DNA of 64,000 nt, from positions 372,001 to 436,000 of the forward strand of contig NZ_QPID01000001.1 of the NCBI RefSeq assembly GCF_003336225.1, written 5' to 3'. The translations under genes were made by a program, and so were the position numbers. The DNA comes from Corallincola holothuriorum. Its GTDB lineage: Bacteria; Pseudomonadota; Gammaproteobacteria; Enterobacterales; Neiellaceae. The notes below the pieces were generated by a model. It worked only from the letters and a program-made list of their open reading frames with translations, did no database searches and was not told the origin of the DNA. Within the stretch, counting starts at the first letter, position 1. Each line of letters begins with the position of its first letter. Below are positions 1-9,726 of this stretch, in pieces.

Positions 1-580
1 GGATTGCTGCGGTAACAAGGAAGTGCCCGTAGTTACTATTGCTGTTAAACAGTGGTGTTATTTGTCCGCGGATCGGCACCGCTTTCGCGAAAGCCTGTTT
101 AATTTCTGGGCTTGAATTAGCCATGTTTTTAAACAGATCAACGCCAGCAGAAAAGGTGCCATGGGCTTGCATCAATGCCGAATTAACTAACTTGGCAACC
201 AGTAGCACCTGACCATTAGTAAATGCAGTGACTTGGGGAGGGAAACCTTTGATGGTCTTCTTTTCCAAACCAACCGGCACAACAATCAGCGCATATATCT
301 CACCGCCCCGCAGTGCAAGTGTACCTGATGCCACATCATCGTATTCATCGCTGATAGCAATCACCGAGTTGGCATCATAGTAACGCACAAGCTGCCGAGA
401 CATGGCCGACTTATCGAGGTCAACCACGCCTACTTTGACATCACTGGCCACACTGGCGGAAAAAATATACCAGAAGGTTAGAAACAGCAGGGGTGGTAAC
501 CAAAATAGGAGCGCCTTAAGCCAAAAGTCGCCGCGAATAAGCTGCCACTCTGCATGCCATTTTGATTTAAACCCTTCCAT
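1..580 (-). CDS. ABC-2 type transporter permease, N-terminal part (cut by left edge)
   Basis: Inner-membrane permease of an ABC-2 export system, probably working with the HlyD and TolC-like proteins encoded just upstream. On the minus strand an ATG at 580-578 opens a frame (MEGFKSKWHAEWQLIRGDFW) that runs off the left edge after 193 codons without a stop. Residues about 20-45 are hydrophobic. They are followed by VGVVDLDKSAMSRQLVRYYD, a periplasmic motif typical of YhhJ/YbhR-like permeases. The start lies one base past the HlyD stop, so translation is likely coupled. The ATPase is not visible and may lie beyond the edge. Substrate unknown; drug, dye or bile-type efflux is usual for this family. 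Confidence 0.8.
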   Translation of the reverse strand, partial: MEGFKSKWHAEWQLIRGDFWLKALLFWLPPLLFLTFWYIFSASVASDVKVGVVDLDKSAMSRQLVRYYDANSVIAISDEYDDVASGTLALRGGEIYALIVVPVGLEKKTIKGFPPQVTAFTNGQVLLVAKLVNSALMQAHGTFSAGVDLFKNMANSSPEIKQAFAKAVPIRGQITPLFNSNSNYGHFLVTAAI

Positions 581-581
581 A

Positions 582-1559
582 TTAATAGCTAGCAAGCACA
601 CTCATGCCTGCTCGCAACCCTGGAATGGGTGTGACAGGCCTAGCTTCAACTTCAAATGTGCGCATATCAAAACCTTGGCTACTGTCCGTACTACGCCACG
701 TGGCAAAATCGCCCATGACTGCAACATGGTGCACCTTAAAGGTAATGCTTTGCTCCCCTAACGCCGGGATAACGGCTTCAAATTCACTATCTTTATTAAA
801 GCGTTTAAGGCGATCTTCACGAACATTAAACACCGCCCAGGCGTCGTTCATATCGATCAGTGTGACGACAGGGAACCCCTGTGGCGCAAGTTCGCCTGGA
901 CGCAATAAAACGGCACTGATTTCACCACTGTGACGACTGTTAACCTGGGTATCTGCAACATAGGCTTCAACCTCGGCAACAATGCCTGCCGTCATTCTGG
1001 CATTGGCTTGCGCCGCCCGTTGTGTTTCTTTCCGCGCGCCTTCCTGCGCCATTTCGTATAACTGCCGTGCTGTACTCTCGGTATATTTTGCTGCCTGCCA
1101 CTCGGTATACACTTCGTCGCGTTTCTGCTCCGCCAAAACGCCATCTTGGTAAAGGTTGTCGATCCGCTGATAAGTCTTCTCAAATAGTTTGGCGGCGGCT
1201 TTTGCCATAAGCCATTGATCTTTTGCTGCTGCGATCGCCTGGCGGCGGGCACCATTTAGGGCTTCATCAGCCAGCGCTGACGCAGCCTCGTTGCCAGCCT
1301 TTGCCTGGGACAGCTTAGCGGCGAGTTCAGGGCTGTTGATGGTAAATATTGCTTGGCCGACCGTGACAGAGTCCCCTTTCTTTACCAGAAGTTCACCGAT
1401 ACGACCGGGCACCTTGGAAGAGACACTATATTGACGCGCTTCAATCTGGCCTTGTAGTCGCATAGGTTGCGGTTGATAGGCGAGGTAAAAGCGGTAACCG
1501 AGCCAACAAACTATCAGGAGTAGAGCTGTAATGATGGCGACTATTTTAAATTGGCGCAT
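582..1559 (-). CDS. HlyD-family membrane fusion (adaptor) protein of an ABC exporter
   Basis: Periplasmic adaptor that would bridge the inner-membrane permease and the outer-membrane TolC-like channel. The 325-residue protein starts with an uncleaved membrane anchor (residues about 5-25). A lipoyl-like half-motif follows (VPGRIGELLVKKGDSVTVGQ), then a long alanine- and glutamine-rich coiled coil (about 85-190), then the second lipoyl half and beta-barrel region (SRHSGEISAVLLRPGELAPQ). Its ATG overlaps the stop of the TolC-like gene in a TAATG junction, and the permease starts one base after its own stop, so the three genes form one tightly coupled operon. Length and layout fit the YhiI/YbhG-type adaptors. 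Substrate cannot be told from sequence. Confidence 0.88.
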   Translation of the reverse strand: MRQFKIVAIITALLLIVCWLGYRFYLAYQPQPMRLQGQIEARQYSVSSKVPGRIGELLVKKGDSVTVGQAIFTINSPELAAKLSQAKAGNEAASALADEALNGARRQAIAAAKDQWLMAKAAAKLFEKTYQRIDNLYQDGVLAEQKRDEVYTEWQAAKYTESTARQLYEMAQEGARKETQRAAQANARMTAGIVAEVEAYVADTQVNSRHSGEISAVLLRPGELAPQGFPVVTLIDMNDAWAVFNVREDRLKRFNKDSEFEAVIPALGEQSITFKVHHVAVMGDFATWRSTDSSQGFDMRTFEVEARPVTPIPGLRAGMSVLASY

Positions 1560-2977
1560 TACTGAACCTCGGGCGCAGAATTGTTTTGGTAGCTTTCAAA
1601 GTTATTAATTCCACCACTGATGGCCATTAACTGAGAGAGTGAAATAACATAATGATATGAGGCGACAAGACGCTGAGTTTTAATAGAGGCTAAAAAAAGC
1701 TCGGCATCAATAACATCGATAGAAGTGGCTAACCCTTGGGAAAATGCTTTGCTACGTAGATGAAGGTTTTCTTCCGCCAACGCAATACTGCTTTTTAAAC
1801 CCGCATACTCTTCTAGTGCCTGCTGCGACTCACGGTATGTTTTTTCTACCAGCGTCGTCAGGTCTCGTGTCGCCTGAGCGCGCAGGTAATCCACTTGTGT
1901 CACAGTGCTGTGTGCCGCATTAAGCTTGCCGGAACGCCCACCAGGATCCAACAATGGCACACTGACTCCAACACCGACAATCCAGTCAGGTCTTAGGTCG
2001 GAAACAATGGAGTCATCTTCATAAACATTGTACTCACCGAAGAGGTAAACGTCGGGATAATAGTTACCTTGTTCTACTTTCACTAATCCCTTGGCTTGCT
2101 CACGTTTGGCTGATAATAAATTGAGTCCGGGGTAAGTGGCTAAGGTGTTGCGTAAGAAGTCAGATTTTGGCGGAATAGTTTCATTGGTAAACAGCGCACT
2201 ACTGGGGATGGTATTGTCCTGTGATTTAATCATTTGCGTTAATGCTATTTGAGCAATTTCGACTTGGCGCTCCGCTTTTTTCCGCTCAACGGTTGCTCTA
2301 TCAAGGGAAGCCTCAGCCTGCAGCCGTTCAACTTTGGCGATCTGACCTTGTGCCTCATATTTCAAGGCGATGTCGCGATGTTTTTGCAGGCCTTCTTCGA
2401 CCTGTACCCGTGTGCGTAATACCTCTTTCGCCAATACCGTACCAAAATAGATTTTTGCTAAGTCTTCAAACTTGGCGTGTTGTTCCATCTCTAACAGATG
2501 CCTAGCTTCTTCTGTCCGATAGTGGGCAATATCTTGTGCTGCTTCAATCTTAAATCCAGTAAAAACAGGCCAAATAGCCGTCACAGAGCTTTTGAACTGG
2601 CTCTGCTTGGCTATCTGTGTCGTGAGGGCCTCATTAAGTTCACCTGCTACATTTGGGAACAGCTCACCAAGATCTGGCGCATTGTTCATTCGATCAAGGA
2701 TTTGAGAAGGCTTTAATTCTATGTCGTCATCAAAGTAGGTGTATCGACCACGGAGATCGACTTTAGGTAGGTAGAGATCACCTGCAGCGTCTTGTAAGTG
2801 TTTATTCTTATCAATATTGGCACGCTCAGCGGCGAGGCCGTCGTTGTTTTTAAGCAGCGCCTGCCATGCTTCGGAAAAACTGACACTCTCAGCAGCAGAT
2901 GGCAACGCTAGCTGCCATAAAGCCAATAAGAGTGCCATTGAAAACGATCTGTTCCCTGATAACTGAATAACGCTCAC
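1559..2977 (-). CDS. TolC-like outer-membrane efflux protein
   Basis: Outer-membrane channel component of the tripartite exporter. The 472-residue protein has an N-terminal signal sequence (cationic NRSFS followed by a hydrophobic run ending LPSAAES). Two repeated outer-membrane-factor halves follow, rich in long amphipathic helices (for example QIAKVERLQAEASLDRATVE), as expected for the periplasmic tunnel. It is the first gene of the minus-strand operon and its stop overlaps the HlyD start. The length matches the TolC/NodT family. No terminator is visible between it and the receiver-TPR gene upstream; 60 bases separate the two genes. Confidence 0.87.
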   Translation of the reverse strand: MSVIQLSGNRSFSMALLLALWQLALPSAAESVSFSEAWQALLKNNDGLAAERANIDKNKHLQDAAGDLYLPKVDLRGRYTYFDDDIELKPSQILDRMNNAPDLGELFPNVAGELNEALTTQIAKQSQFKSSVTAIWPVFTGFKIEAAQDIAHYRTEEARHLLEMEQHAKFEDLAKIYFGTVLAKEVLRTRVQVEEGLQKHRDIALKYEAQGQIAKVERLQAEASLDRATVERKKAERQVEIAQIALTQMIKSQDNTIPSSALFTNETIPPKSDFLRNTLATYPGLNLLSAKREQAKGLVKVEQGNYYPDVYLFGEYNVYEDDSIVSDLRPDWIVGVGVSVPLLDPGGRSGKLNAAHSTVTQVDYLRAQATRDLTTLVEKTYRESQQALEEYAGLKSSIALAEENLHLRSKAFSQGLATSIDVIDAELFLASIKTQRLVASYHYVISLSQLMAISGGINNFESYQNNSAPEVQ

Positions 2978-3037
2978 TTCAATTTAATCCTTTAAGCTAA
3001 ACAATACGTTATTAAAAAAACAAAATAGTTTTATTAG

Positions 3038-4687
3038 TTAGTGCAGCTTATTTATCCGTTCCCACATTTGACTTAACTCATTGAACACCTGCGCATCGCT
3101 GCCGGGCAGTTCTAAAAGCTTTAACCGAGAGATAGTCGATTCTGCGAGATCGAGCTGACTTTGGTTGTGATGCTCACTGCGCCTGATTTTAATAAGCACC
3201 TTTAATAAGCTAATGGCTAACTTATAGTTTTTCGGTGATAACTGAAGTGCTTGCTCAAGAACATTGGCTGCGGGAGTCAGTTTGTTCTTTTTATAGAACT
3301 CCACGGCCATGGAGTTAAGTTGCTTCGGCGTAAAATGGATCTCTTCACGCTCATCGGCTTCCTGTTCAACATACTTTCCTACCACCTGGCTGGTCAGCGT
3401 ATCACCGCCTATCTGACGCTTTATCGCTTCAAGTAGCTTCATGGACTCTTCGCGCATGTTGAGTTCATGGAAGACTTTTACTTTATCTAGGTTATCTTCG
3501 ATAGAAACGCTTGGGCGCAAGGAGACGTGGTTCTCGACCATTTTTTTAGCTTTATCTTCTTCGTTGCGTGCATTGTGCAAGCGTGCCTTTGAGATCACTA
3601 TCTGTTCTTTAAAGTAATGTGCGTCTTCGTAGTCTTGTTCAATTTGGTTTAGCTTCCGTTCTGTTTCTGCCAAGATCGTTGTCGCTCGGCTATCTGTCAA
3701 TGAGTTAGCAAAATCGATCCCAGCACGTATCACGTTCAGCTGTAGCTCCGGTGAGTCATGTATTGAGTTGCGTGCATACTGCGCCATGTTTTTAGTCGCA
3801 ATATATTGCCCTTCATGATCATGGGTTAAACGAGCTAAGTCCCATGACTTCTTATTGCGTTCAATATTTCGAGGGGCGAGGGCAGTTGCCTTTTTTATCT
3901 CGCTGTAGGCGCGTTCGTAGTCTTCAGCTTCAATATAGTACTCAGCTAACATCTCATAAGTCGCAAAGCGCGTTTCCGGTTGCGTGGTTAGCTTCGCCAG
4001 TAACTCGTCAATTTCAGCTAATTTCTCCTGCTTTAGCAATGACTTAACAAAACCGATGTAGGTCCAGGGGTATTTATAGCTACAAAGAAGATCACGGTAG
4101 AATAGTTCGGCACTGCCGAATTCACGCAAATTCAACAGCGCTTCCGCTTTCATGCGCAGCAAATTGGCCTGATATTTTTTTAGTTCAGGAGAAAGAAGAT
4201 GGCGTTCCGCATAATAGATGACCTTAGAGTAGTTACCACAATCTATAGCTTGATAGATATTGAATAGCTTCTGCTTGATCAGCAGTGTCGCCTCTAGTCG
4301 TGATTGCACTGCTTTTGCGGATAGAGGTTTTACCCAAAAATCATCTGGCTGAAGTTCAACAATGCTATTAACAAGCGCTTCACTGGTCTCAGAGCTAAGG
4401 AAGATAAGTACGGTTCGCTTATTGACGTACCCTTTAAACTTCAACTCTTCCAGCAGGTGGAAGCCATCTTTATCACTATTTACATTGAAAGCACAGACAA
4501 CGACGTGAAAGTTATTTTCTTCACACAGACGCAGACCATGGAAGGCGTTCTGTGCACTTTTGATGTTCCTTATCCCCATTCCTTCAAATGCAGCTTTGAG
4601 CGTGTCATGAACGATAGGGTTGTCATCTATGATCAGGACATTTAGGCCTGGAAGGTTATCTAGCTCGCTATGGTCAACCGCATTCAT
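3038..4687 (-). CDS. Receiver-domain / tetratricopeptide repeat protein lacking the phospho-acceptor Asp
   Basis: The N-terminal 130 residues have a CheY-like fold: LIIDDNPIVHDTLKAAFEG holds the acidic pair and SSETSEALV and DFWVKPLSA hold the conserved Ser/Thr and Lys regions. The remaining 420 residues are helical TPR-like repeats (examples at about residues 160-200, 250-290 and 480-520). Proteins with this layout occur in Vibrio and Shewanella relatives. At the usual phosphorylation site the sequence is VVVCAFNVNSDKDG, so the acceptor Asp is replaced by Ala while the following KDG is kept. The receiver is therefore probably not phosphorylated and may serve as a protein-protein module. No output DNA-binding domain is present. 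Single gene with its own ATG at 4687; partner kinase unknown. Confidence 0.8.
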   Translation of the reverse strand: MNAVDHSELDNLPGLNVLIIDDNPIVHDTLKAAFEGMGIRNIKSAQNAFHGLRLCEENNFHVVVCAFNVNSDKDGFHLLEELKFKGYVNKRTVLIFLSSETSEALVNSIVELQPDDFWVKPLSAKAVQSRLEATLLIKQKLFNIYQAIDCGNYSKVIYYAERHLLSPELKKYQANLLRMKAEALLNLREFGSAELFYRDLLCSYKYPWTYIGFVKSLLKQEKLAEIDELLAKLTTQPETRFATYEMLAEYYIEAEDYERAYSEIKKATALAPRNIERNKKSWDLARLTHDHEGQYIATKNMAQYARNSIHDSPELQLNVIRAGIDFANSLTDSRATTILAETERKLNQIEQDYEDAHYFKEQIVISKARLHNARNEEDKAKKMVENHVSLRPSVSIEDNLDKVKVFHELNMREESMKLLEAIKRQIGGDTLTSQVVGKYVEQEADEREEIHFTPKQLNSMAVEFYKKNKLTPAANVLEQALQLSPKNYKLAISLLKVLIKIRRSEHHNQSQLDLAESTISRLKLLELPGSDAQVFNELSQMWERINKLH

Positions 4688-4889
4688 TTATTAGCTACTT
4701 TAGAGGAGTTTTGTTAACAATATTAAAACAGAGTATACAAGTCAGCGGGAAAAGGTGGCAGTCCGATCGTTTATGTTTATGCGCAGGGACGCACATTTTG
4801 TTAACGCATAACTGCTATGGCAGGGAATAGCTAGTTTAAGGTAAGGGGAAAATACTCATTGTTGAGTTAAGGTGGATATTGCTGAAAAT

Positions 4890-4966
<77 letters not shown>

Positions 4967-4998
4967 TCCGAGGAGGTGTATCACTATAAACAAGTAGT

Positions 4999-5075
<77 letters not shown>

Positions 5076-5135
5076 TCCGAAGACACTACTCTTTGCATAT
5101 ATTCGGCAACCAAGTAACTGAATGATTCAGGAAAT

Positions 5136-5212
<77 letters not shown>

Positions 5213-5271
5213 TCCGAAAATATCTCTCAGTACGCAACCAAGTCCTGGTGTCTTTTCCGAAGAAAAAGAAT

Positions 5272-5348
<77 letters not shown>

Positions 5349-5362
5349 TCTGAGAGGGACGC

Positions 5363-5391
5363 ATCATAGGGAAGTGATCTGTGAGATGCAA
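5363..5391 (-). promoter_or_regulatory. Promoter of the tRNA-fMet array
   Basis: On the minus strand TTGCAT (5391-5386) and TATGAT (5368-5363) are separated by exactly 17 bases. They are followed by GCGTCCCTC, a GC-rich discriminator typical of stringently controlled stable-RNA promoters. Transcription would begin about 7 bases before the first tRNA. Confidence 0.75.
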
Positions 5392-5428
5392 GCACTAGTT
5401 AATCGTTTGCTGCATCTTTAGCCAGACA

Positions 5429-5457
5429 AAGACATTCTATGTGGTTTTCTCTATAAT
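5429..5457 (+). promoter_or_regulatory. Promoter of rlmKL
   Basis: AAGACA (5429-5434), a 17-base spacer and a perfect TATAAT (5452-5457). The predicted start of transcription near 5464 lies before the ATG at 5489 but after an in-frame ATG at 5441, which supports the shorter rlmKL start. Confidence 0.6.
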
Positions 5458-5488
5458 GCGCTGTCCTTTTTCTCGCAGCCGAACATTT

Positions 5489-7588
5489 ATGACCCTGCCA
5501 TTTTTTATTACTGCCCCTTTAGGCACTGAAGACCTTGTAGCGCGCGAAGCCGAACAGTACGGCGCCGCCGAAGTAAAAGTTACGCGTGCTGGCGTTAGAG
5601 TCGAGGCGGAAACGGCATTCATTTATCGTTTTTGCCTTAATAGCCGAGTCGCTTCTCGTTTACTATTTCGATTAGGTGAATATGACGTTAATAGCGCTGA
5701 TTCACTGCATGCGGCGGCAAAACAGATCGATTGGCAACAGCATATGCATGCAGATGCGACGATCGCAGTTCATTTCGATGGCACCAATGATTGGATGCGG
5801 AATACCCAATTTGGTGCGCAAACAGTTAAGGACGCGGTTGTAGACTATATGCGTGATGCTGGGTTGCCACGGCCTAATGTTGATAAAACCCATCCTGACC
5901 TGCGTATTCATGCTTATTTGCATCGTGATCGGATCAGTTTGGCGATCGACCTCTCCGGGCCACTGCATATGCGTGGCTATCGCGACAAAGCAGGTAAAGC
6001 ACCGATGCGCGAAACACTTGCCGCAGCTATGTTAATGCGCGGTAATTGGCAAGCAAGTGATGATCAGCCTTTAGTCGATCCCATGTGCGGTAGTGGCACT
6101 ATTCTGATTGAAGCGGCCATGATGGCGGCGAATGTTGGCCCGGGTTTGCTACGAGATTTCTTCCCGTTTCAACGCTGGCCGTTGGCAAATCAAAATGAAT
6201 GGAAGTCGGTACGAGATGAAGCAGAGATAAAGGCGAAAGAAGGGCGCGCAACAACTGGCAAACGCTTCTTTGGCTTAGATCTCGACCGCAGCGTACTCGG
6301 GCTGGCAAAAGATAATGCCCATGCAGCAGGTGTCGGTCACCTGATCAATTTCGCTTATGGTGACATAGCAGACTTGACCAATAAGTACGGCGCCCAAGGG
6401 ACGGTGATCTCTAATCCGCCATATGGCGAACGTCTTGGTACGTTGGCTGAAGTGCTTGCCTTGCATTATCAGTTCGGCACCCAGTTAAAGGCACACTTTG
6501 GTGACTGGCGTGCATTGATATATAACATTGATGGCAGCTTATTGAACCAGTTGCGCATGCGGGCAGATAAAAGGCACACACTTTACAACGGTCAACTGAA
6601 AGGCACGTTAGCCAGCTATCAGATTAGTAGCAGTGAGCCGAAACCTATCGCAGAAGACTTTATCAATCGTGTGAAAAAGAACATGAAGCGATTGAATAAG
6701 TGGATTAAACAGTCGGATACCGATTGCTACCGTGTCTATGACCGAGATTTACCCGAATATAACCTAGCTATCGATTTCTACGGTGATTGGGTGATCGTTC
6801 AGGAGTTTGCGGCACCGAAGACGATAGATGAAAAGAAAGCCCAAAACAGGCTAAATGATGCGCTAGTCGCACTTGCAGATCTGCCGCAAGTGGACAGTCG
6901 CCAGATCGCGTTGAAAACCCGAATGCGGCAACGGGGCGCACAGCAATATGAGCGCCAGCAACAAGCTAACGTCTGGTTTAAAGTTAACGAGGGACAGTGC
7001 CGCTTCTGGATCAACCCGCTTGATTATCTAGACACTGGTTTATTCCTTGATCATCGCACTGTGCGCATGGAGCTTGGTGCTATGGCCGAGGGCCAACGGG
7101 TACTGAATCTTTTTTGTTACACTGGCACTGCGACCTGCCATGCTGCCAAAGGCGGTGCAACTTCGTCAGTTAGCGTAGACATGTCCCGCACCTATTTGGA
7201 CTGGGCAGCTCGAAACTTTGAACTCAACGGCATGGATCCAAAACAGCATCAGCTAATTAAGGCTGACTGCATGAAGTGGTTAGTTTCAACTTCTGACCGC
7301 TTTGATCTGATTTTTATAGATCCGCCAAGCTTTTCCAATTCGAAGAAGATGGAAGGGCATTTTGATGTACAACGTGATCATGTGGAATTGCTAGCCTACG
7401 CAAGAGAATTGTTAACCCCTGGTGGGGTGATCGTATTTTCTAACAACCTTCGCGGCTTCAAGCTAGATAGCGAAAAACTGGCAAAATACGACTTGTCTAT
7501 ACAAGACGTGACAGAGGCCAGCCTGCCAGAAGATTTTAAACGAAATCAACGAATTCACCACTGTTTCCTATTGGAGTGTGAGCGTTGA
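5489..7588 (+). CDS. rlmL: Bifunctional 23S rRNA methyltransferase RlmKL
   Basis: Methylates 23S rRNA at G2445 (m2G, N-terminal RlmL half) and G2069 (m7G, C-terminal RlmK half). The 699-residue protein has a THUMP region, a first SAM-binding methyltransferase with MCGSGTILIEAAMMA and catalytic NPPYGERLG, and a second methyltransferase with LNLFCYTGTATCHAA and DPPSFSNSKKM. E. coli RlmKL is about 702 residues. The ATG at 5489 (MTLPFFITAPLGTED) was chosen because the earlier in-frame ATG at 5441 lies upstream of the predicted transcript start and adds residues unlike the family. It heads the run rlmKL, DUF836, uup, whose coding regions overlap by four bases at each junction. Confidence 0.95.
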   Translation: MTLPFFITAPLGTEDLVAREAEQYGAAEVKVTRAGVRVEAETAFIYRFCLNSRVASRLLFRLGEYDVNSADSLHAAAKQIDWQQHMHADATIAVHFDGTNDWMRNTQFGAQTVKDAVVDYMRDAGLPRPNVDKTHPDLRIHAYLHRDRISLAIDLSGPLHMRGYRDKAGKAPMRETLAAAMLMRGNWQASDDQPLVDPMCGSGTILIEAAMMAANVGPGLLRDFFPFQRWPLANQNEWKSVRDEAEIKAKEGRATTGKRFFGLDLDRSVLGLAKDNAHAAGVGHLINFAYGDIADLTNKYGAQGTVISNPPYGERLGTLAEVLALHYQFGTQLKAHFGDWRALIYNIDGSLLNQLRMRADKRHTLYNGQLKGTLASYQISSSEPKPIAEDFINRVKKNMKRLNKWIKQSDTDCYRVYDRDLPEYNLAIDFYGDWVIVQEFAAPKTIDEKKAQNRLNDALVALADLPQVDSRQIALKTRMRQRGAQQYERQQQANVWFKVNEGQCRFWINPLDYLDTGLFLDHRTVRMELGAMAEGQRVLNLFCYTGTATCHAAKGGATSSVSVDMSRTYLDWAARNFELNGMDPKQHQLIKADCMKWLVSTSDRFDLIFIDPPSFSNSKKMEGHFDVQRDHVELLAYARELLTPGGVIVFSNNLRGFKLDSEKLAKYDLSIQDVTEASLPEDFKRNQRIHHCFLLECER

Positions 7589-7824
7589 TTGAGGCAATCC
7601 TCTATAGCACTGATGGTTGTCACCTTTGTCAGGAGGCGCAGCAGTTATTAGCACCTTTGGTTGATAATGGCATGCAGCTGAGAGTCGTTGACATAATGGA
7701 TAATGATGACGACTTGCAGCGTTTCCGCATTCGTATTCCGGTATTGGCACTAAACCATTCTATTGAACTTGATTGGCCGTTTGATATTCAGCGTGTCCAG
7801 CATTCTATTGAGAGTATTTCATGA
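7585..7824 (+). CDS. Glutaredoxin-like DUF836 protein
   Basis: Small thioredoxin-fold protein of 79 residues with a CHLC redox motif at residues 12-15 (YSTDGCHLCQEAQQLL) and a cis-proline region RIRIPVLAL, as in the DUF836 glutaredoxin-like family. The start is a TTG that overlaps the rlmKL stop (TTGA), preceded by GGAG at 7573-7576. Its stop overlaps the uup ATG (ATGA), so all three genes are translationally coupled. Its partner is unknown; a thiol-redox role is an inference from the motif. Confidence 0.8.
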   Translation: MIEAILYSTDGCHLCQEAQQLLAPLVDNGMQLRVVDIMDNDDDLQRFRIRIPVLALNHSIELDWPFDIQRVQHSIESIS

Positions 7825-9707
7825 CCCTGCTTGTTTTAGAGGACGCTTGCCTGGCATACGGCCAGGTACCTTTGTTAGAAAACGCAAACTTTACCATTGA
7901 AGCTGGCGAGCGAGTTTGTTTGGTTGGCCGCAATGGCGCTGGAAAATCCAGCTTAATGAAAGTGATTTGTGGTGATGTCCAGCTAGATGATGGCCGGCTG
8001 CAATTGCGAAGCGATGTGCGCATGGCACGCTTAGATCAAGACCCGCCGGCGAAAGCTGACGTTACAGTCTTCGACTACATCGCTGGCGGGCTAGGAGACA
8101 CTGGTAATCATCTGCGTGATTTTCAGGCACTGAGCTTGTCTATGGATGCTGATGATGCGGCCGCCATGTCGAAACTTGCTGATTTGCAAAGTAAACTCGA
8201 TGCAGTTGATGGTTGGAGCTTTCAAAGCCAGATTGAAACAATTGCGAAGCGACTCGAATTGGATATTAACGCTGATCTGGCCAGCCTCAGTGGTGGTTGG
8301 TTGCGGCGAGTAGCGCTTGCTCGCGCATTGGTCACGCAACCCGATCTGTTGCTACTTGATGAGCCTACTAACCATCTGGATATCGACGCAGTACTCTGGC
8401 TAGAGCAATTTATCACCCAGTTTAAGGGTGCGATCATCTTTATTAGTCACGACCGAACATTTATCCGTAAGCTGGCAACTCGTATCGTTGATCTTGACCG
8501 AGGCGTGCTAACGAGCTGGCCGGGAAATTATGACAAGTATCTGGAAGGTAAGGCGACCTGGCTGGAGACTGAAGCGAAACATCAAGCTGAGTTTGATAAA
8601 CGGTTAGCAGAAGAAGAGAAGTGGATCCGCCAAGGGATCAAAGCGCGACGCACTAGAAATGAAGGAAGGGTGAGGGCGCTCAAAGCGATGCGGCAGGAGC
8701 GTAGCGAACGTATCGAACGCCAGGGTCGCGCAGCGATGCAGATTAATGAAGGTGAGAAGTCGGGTAAATTGGTCTTCGAGCTTAAAGAGGTCGCATTGTC
8801 CCGTGGCGATAAGTTGCTGTTTGATGGTATGACGACACAAATCATGCGCGGTGATCGTATCGCACTGGTTGGCCCCAATGGTTGCGGTAAATCGAGCTTA
8901 ATTAAGATGCTTCTTGGCGAAATCTCCGCCACTCAAGGTGCATTCCGTTGTGGCACGAAACTGCAAACTGCCTACTTCGACCAATACCGTGATCAGTTAG
9001 ACCCGGATAAAACTGTAGTCGATACGGTCGCTGACGGTCGCCAAGAGTTCGAGTACCAAGGGCGTATGCGTCACGTGCTTGGCTATCTTCAGGACTTTTT
9101 GTTTGCACCGAAACGGGCGTTACAACCCGTTAGAGCTCTATCCGGCGGCGAAAAAAACCGACTGCTGTTAGCAAAGCTTTTCCTAAAGCCTTCTAATTTG
9201 TTAATTCTTGATGAACCTACAAATGATCTGGATGTCGAAACGCTGGAGTTGCTAGAAGAGTTGGTTGCTCAGTATCCCGGTACGGTTTTATTGGTAAGTC
9301 ATGACCGTGCTTTTATCGATAATGTGGCAACGAGTTGCTGGCGCTTTGAAGATACCGCAGGCCTTAATATTCATGTCGGCGGGTATTCAGAGCTGCCGAT
9401 GTTGGAAAATGGCCTAAAACGTGAAGCAAGCGCCGAAACGAAACCAAAACCAACGGTTAAGGCTTCTGCACCAAAAACCAAAAAGTTATCATACAAGCTG
9501 CAGCTTGAGCTGGACGGATTGCCGCAACGCATTGAGGTCTTAGAGCAACAAGTAGCCGAATTACAAACACAGATCAGTGAGACCGAATTCTTTTCCCAAC
9601 CTGTCGCTAAAACGCAGCCGGTTCTTGATTCACTCAATGCAGTGGAGAAAGAGCTTGAAAGTGCTTTCGAACGATGGGAAGAGCTTGATTCACAAGCCAA
9701 CGGTTAG
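7821..9707 (+). CDS. uup: ABC-F family ATPase Uup
   Basis: Soluble duplicated ATP-binding cassette protein of the ABC-F family, linked in E. coli to suppression of transposon excision and to ribosome-associated functions. Two cassettes are complete. The first has GRNGAGKSSLMK, LSGGWLRRVALARAL and LLLLDEPTNHLDID. The second has GPNGCGKSSLIK, LSGGEKNRLLLAKL and LLILDEPTNDLDVE. A charged linker (about residues 240-310) joins them. The C-terminal 90 residues form the predicted coiled coil (LDGLPQRIEVLEQQVAELQ) typical of Uup rather than other ABC-F members. The length of 628 residues matches E. coli Uup. No membrane segment. It follows rlmKL as in enteric bacteria. Confidence 0.93.
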   Translation: MTLLVLEDACLAYGQVPLLENANFTIEAGERVCLVGRNGAGKSSLMKVICGDVQLDDGRLQLRSDVRMARLDQDPPAKADVTVFDYIAGGLGDTGNHLRDFQALSLSMDADDAAAMSKLADLQSKLDAVDGWSFQSQIETIAKRLELDINADLASLSGGWLRRVALARALVTQPDLLLLDEPTNHLDIDAVLWLEQFITQFKGAIIFISHDRTFIRKLATRIVDLDRGVLTSWPGNYDKYLEGKATWLETEAKHQAEFDKRLAEEEKWIRQGIKARRTRNEGRVRALKAMRQERSERIERQGRAAMQINEGEKSGKLVFELKEVALSRGDKLLFDGMTTQIMRGDRIALVGPNGCGKSSLIKMLLGEISATQGAFRCGTKLQTAYFDQYRDQLDPDKTVVDTVADGRQEFEYQGRMRHVLGYLQDFLFAPKRALQPVRALSGGEKNRLLLAKLFLKPSNLLILDEPTNDLDVETLELLEELVAQYPGTVLLVSHDRAFIDNVATSCWRFEDTAGLNIHVGGYSELPMLENGLKREASAETKPKPTVKASAPKTKKLSYKLQLELDGLPQRIEVLEQQVAELQTQISETEFFSQPVAKTQPVLDSLNAVEKELESAFERWEELDSQANG

Positions 9708-9726
9708 CTGAAATTAGGGTAGACCA

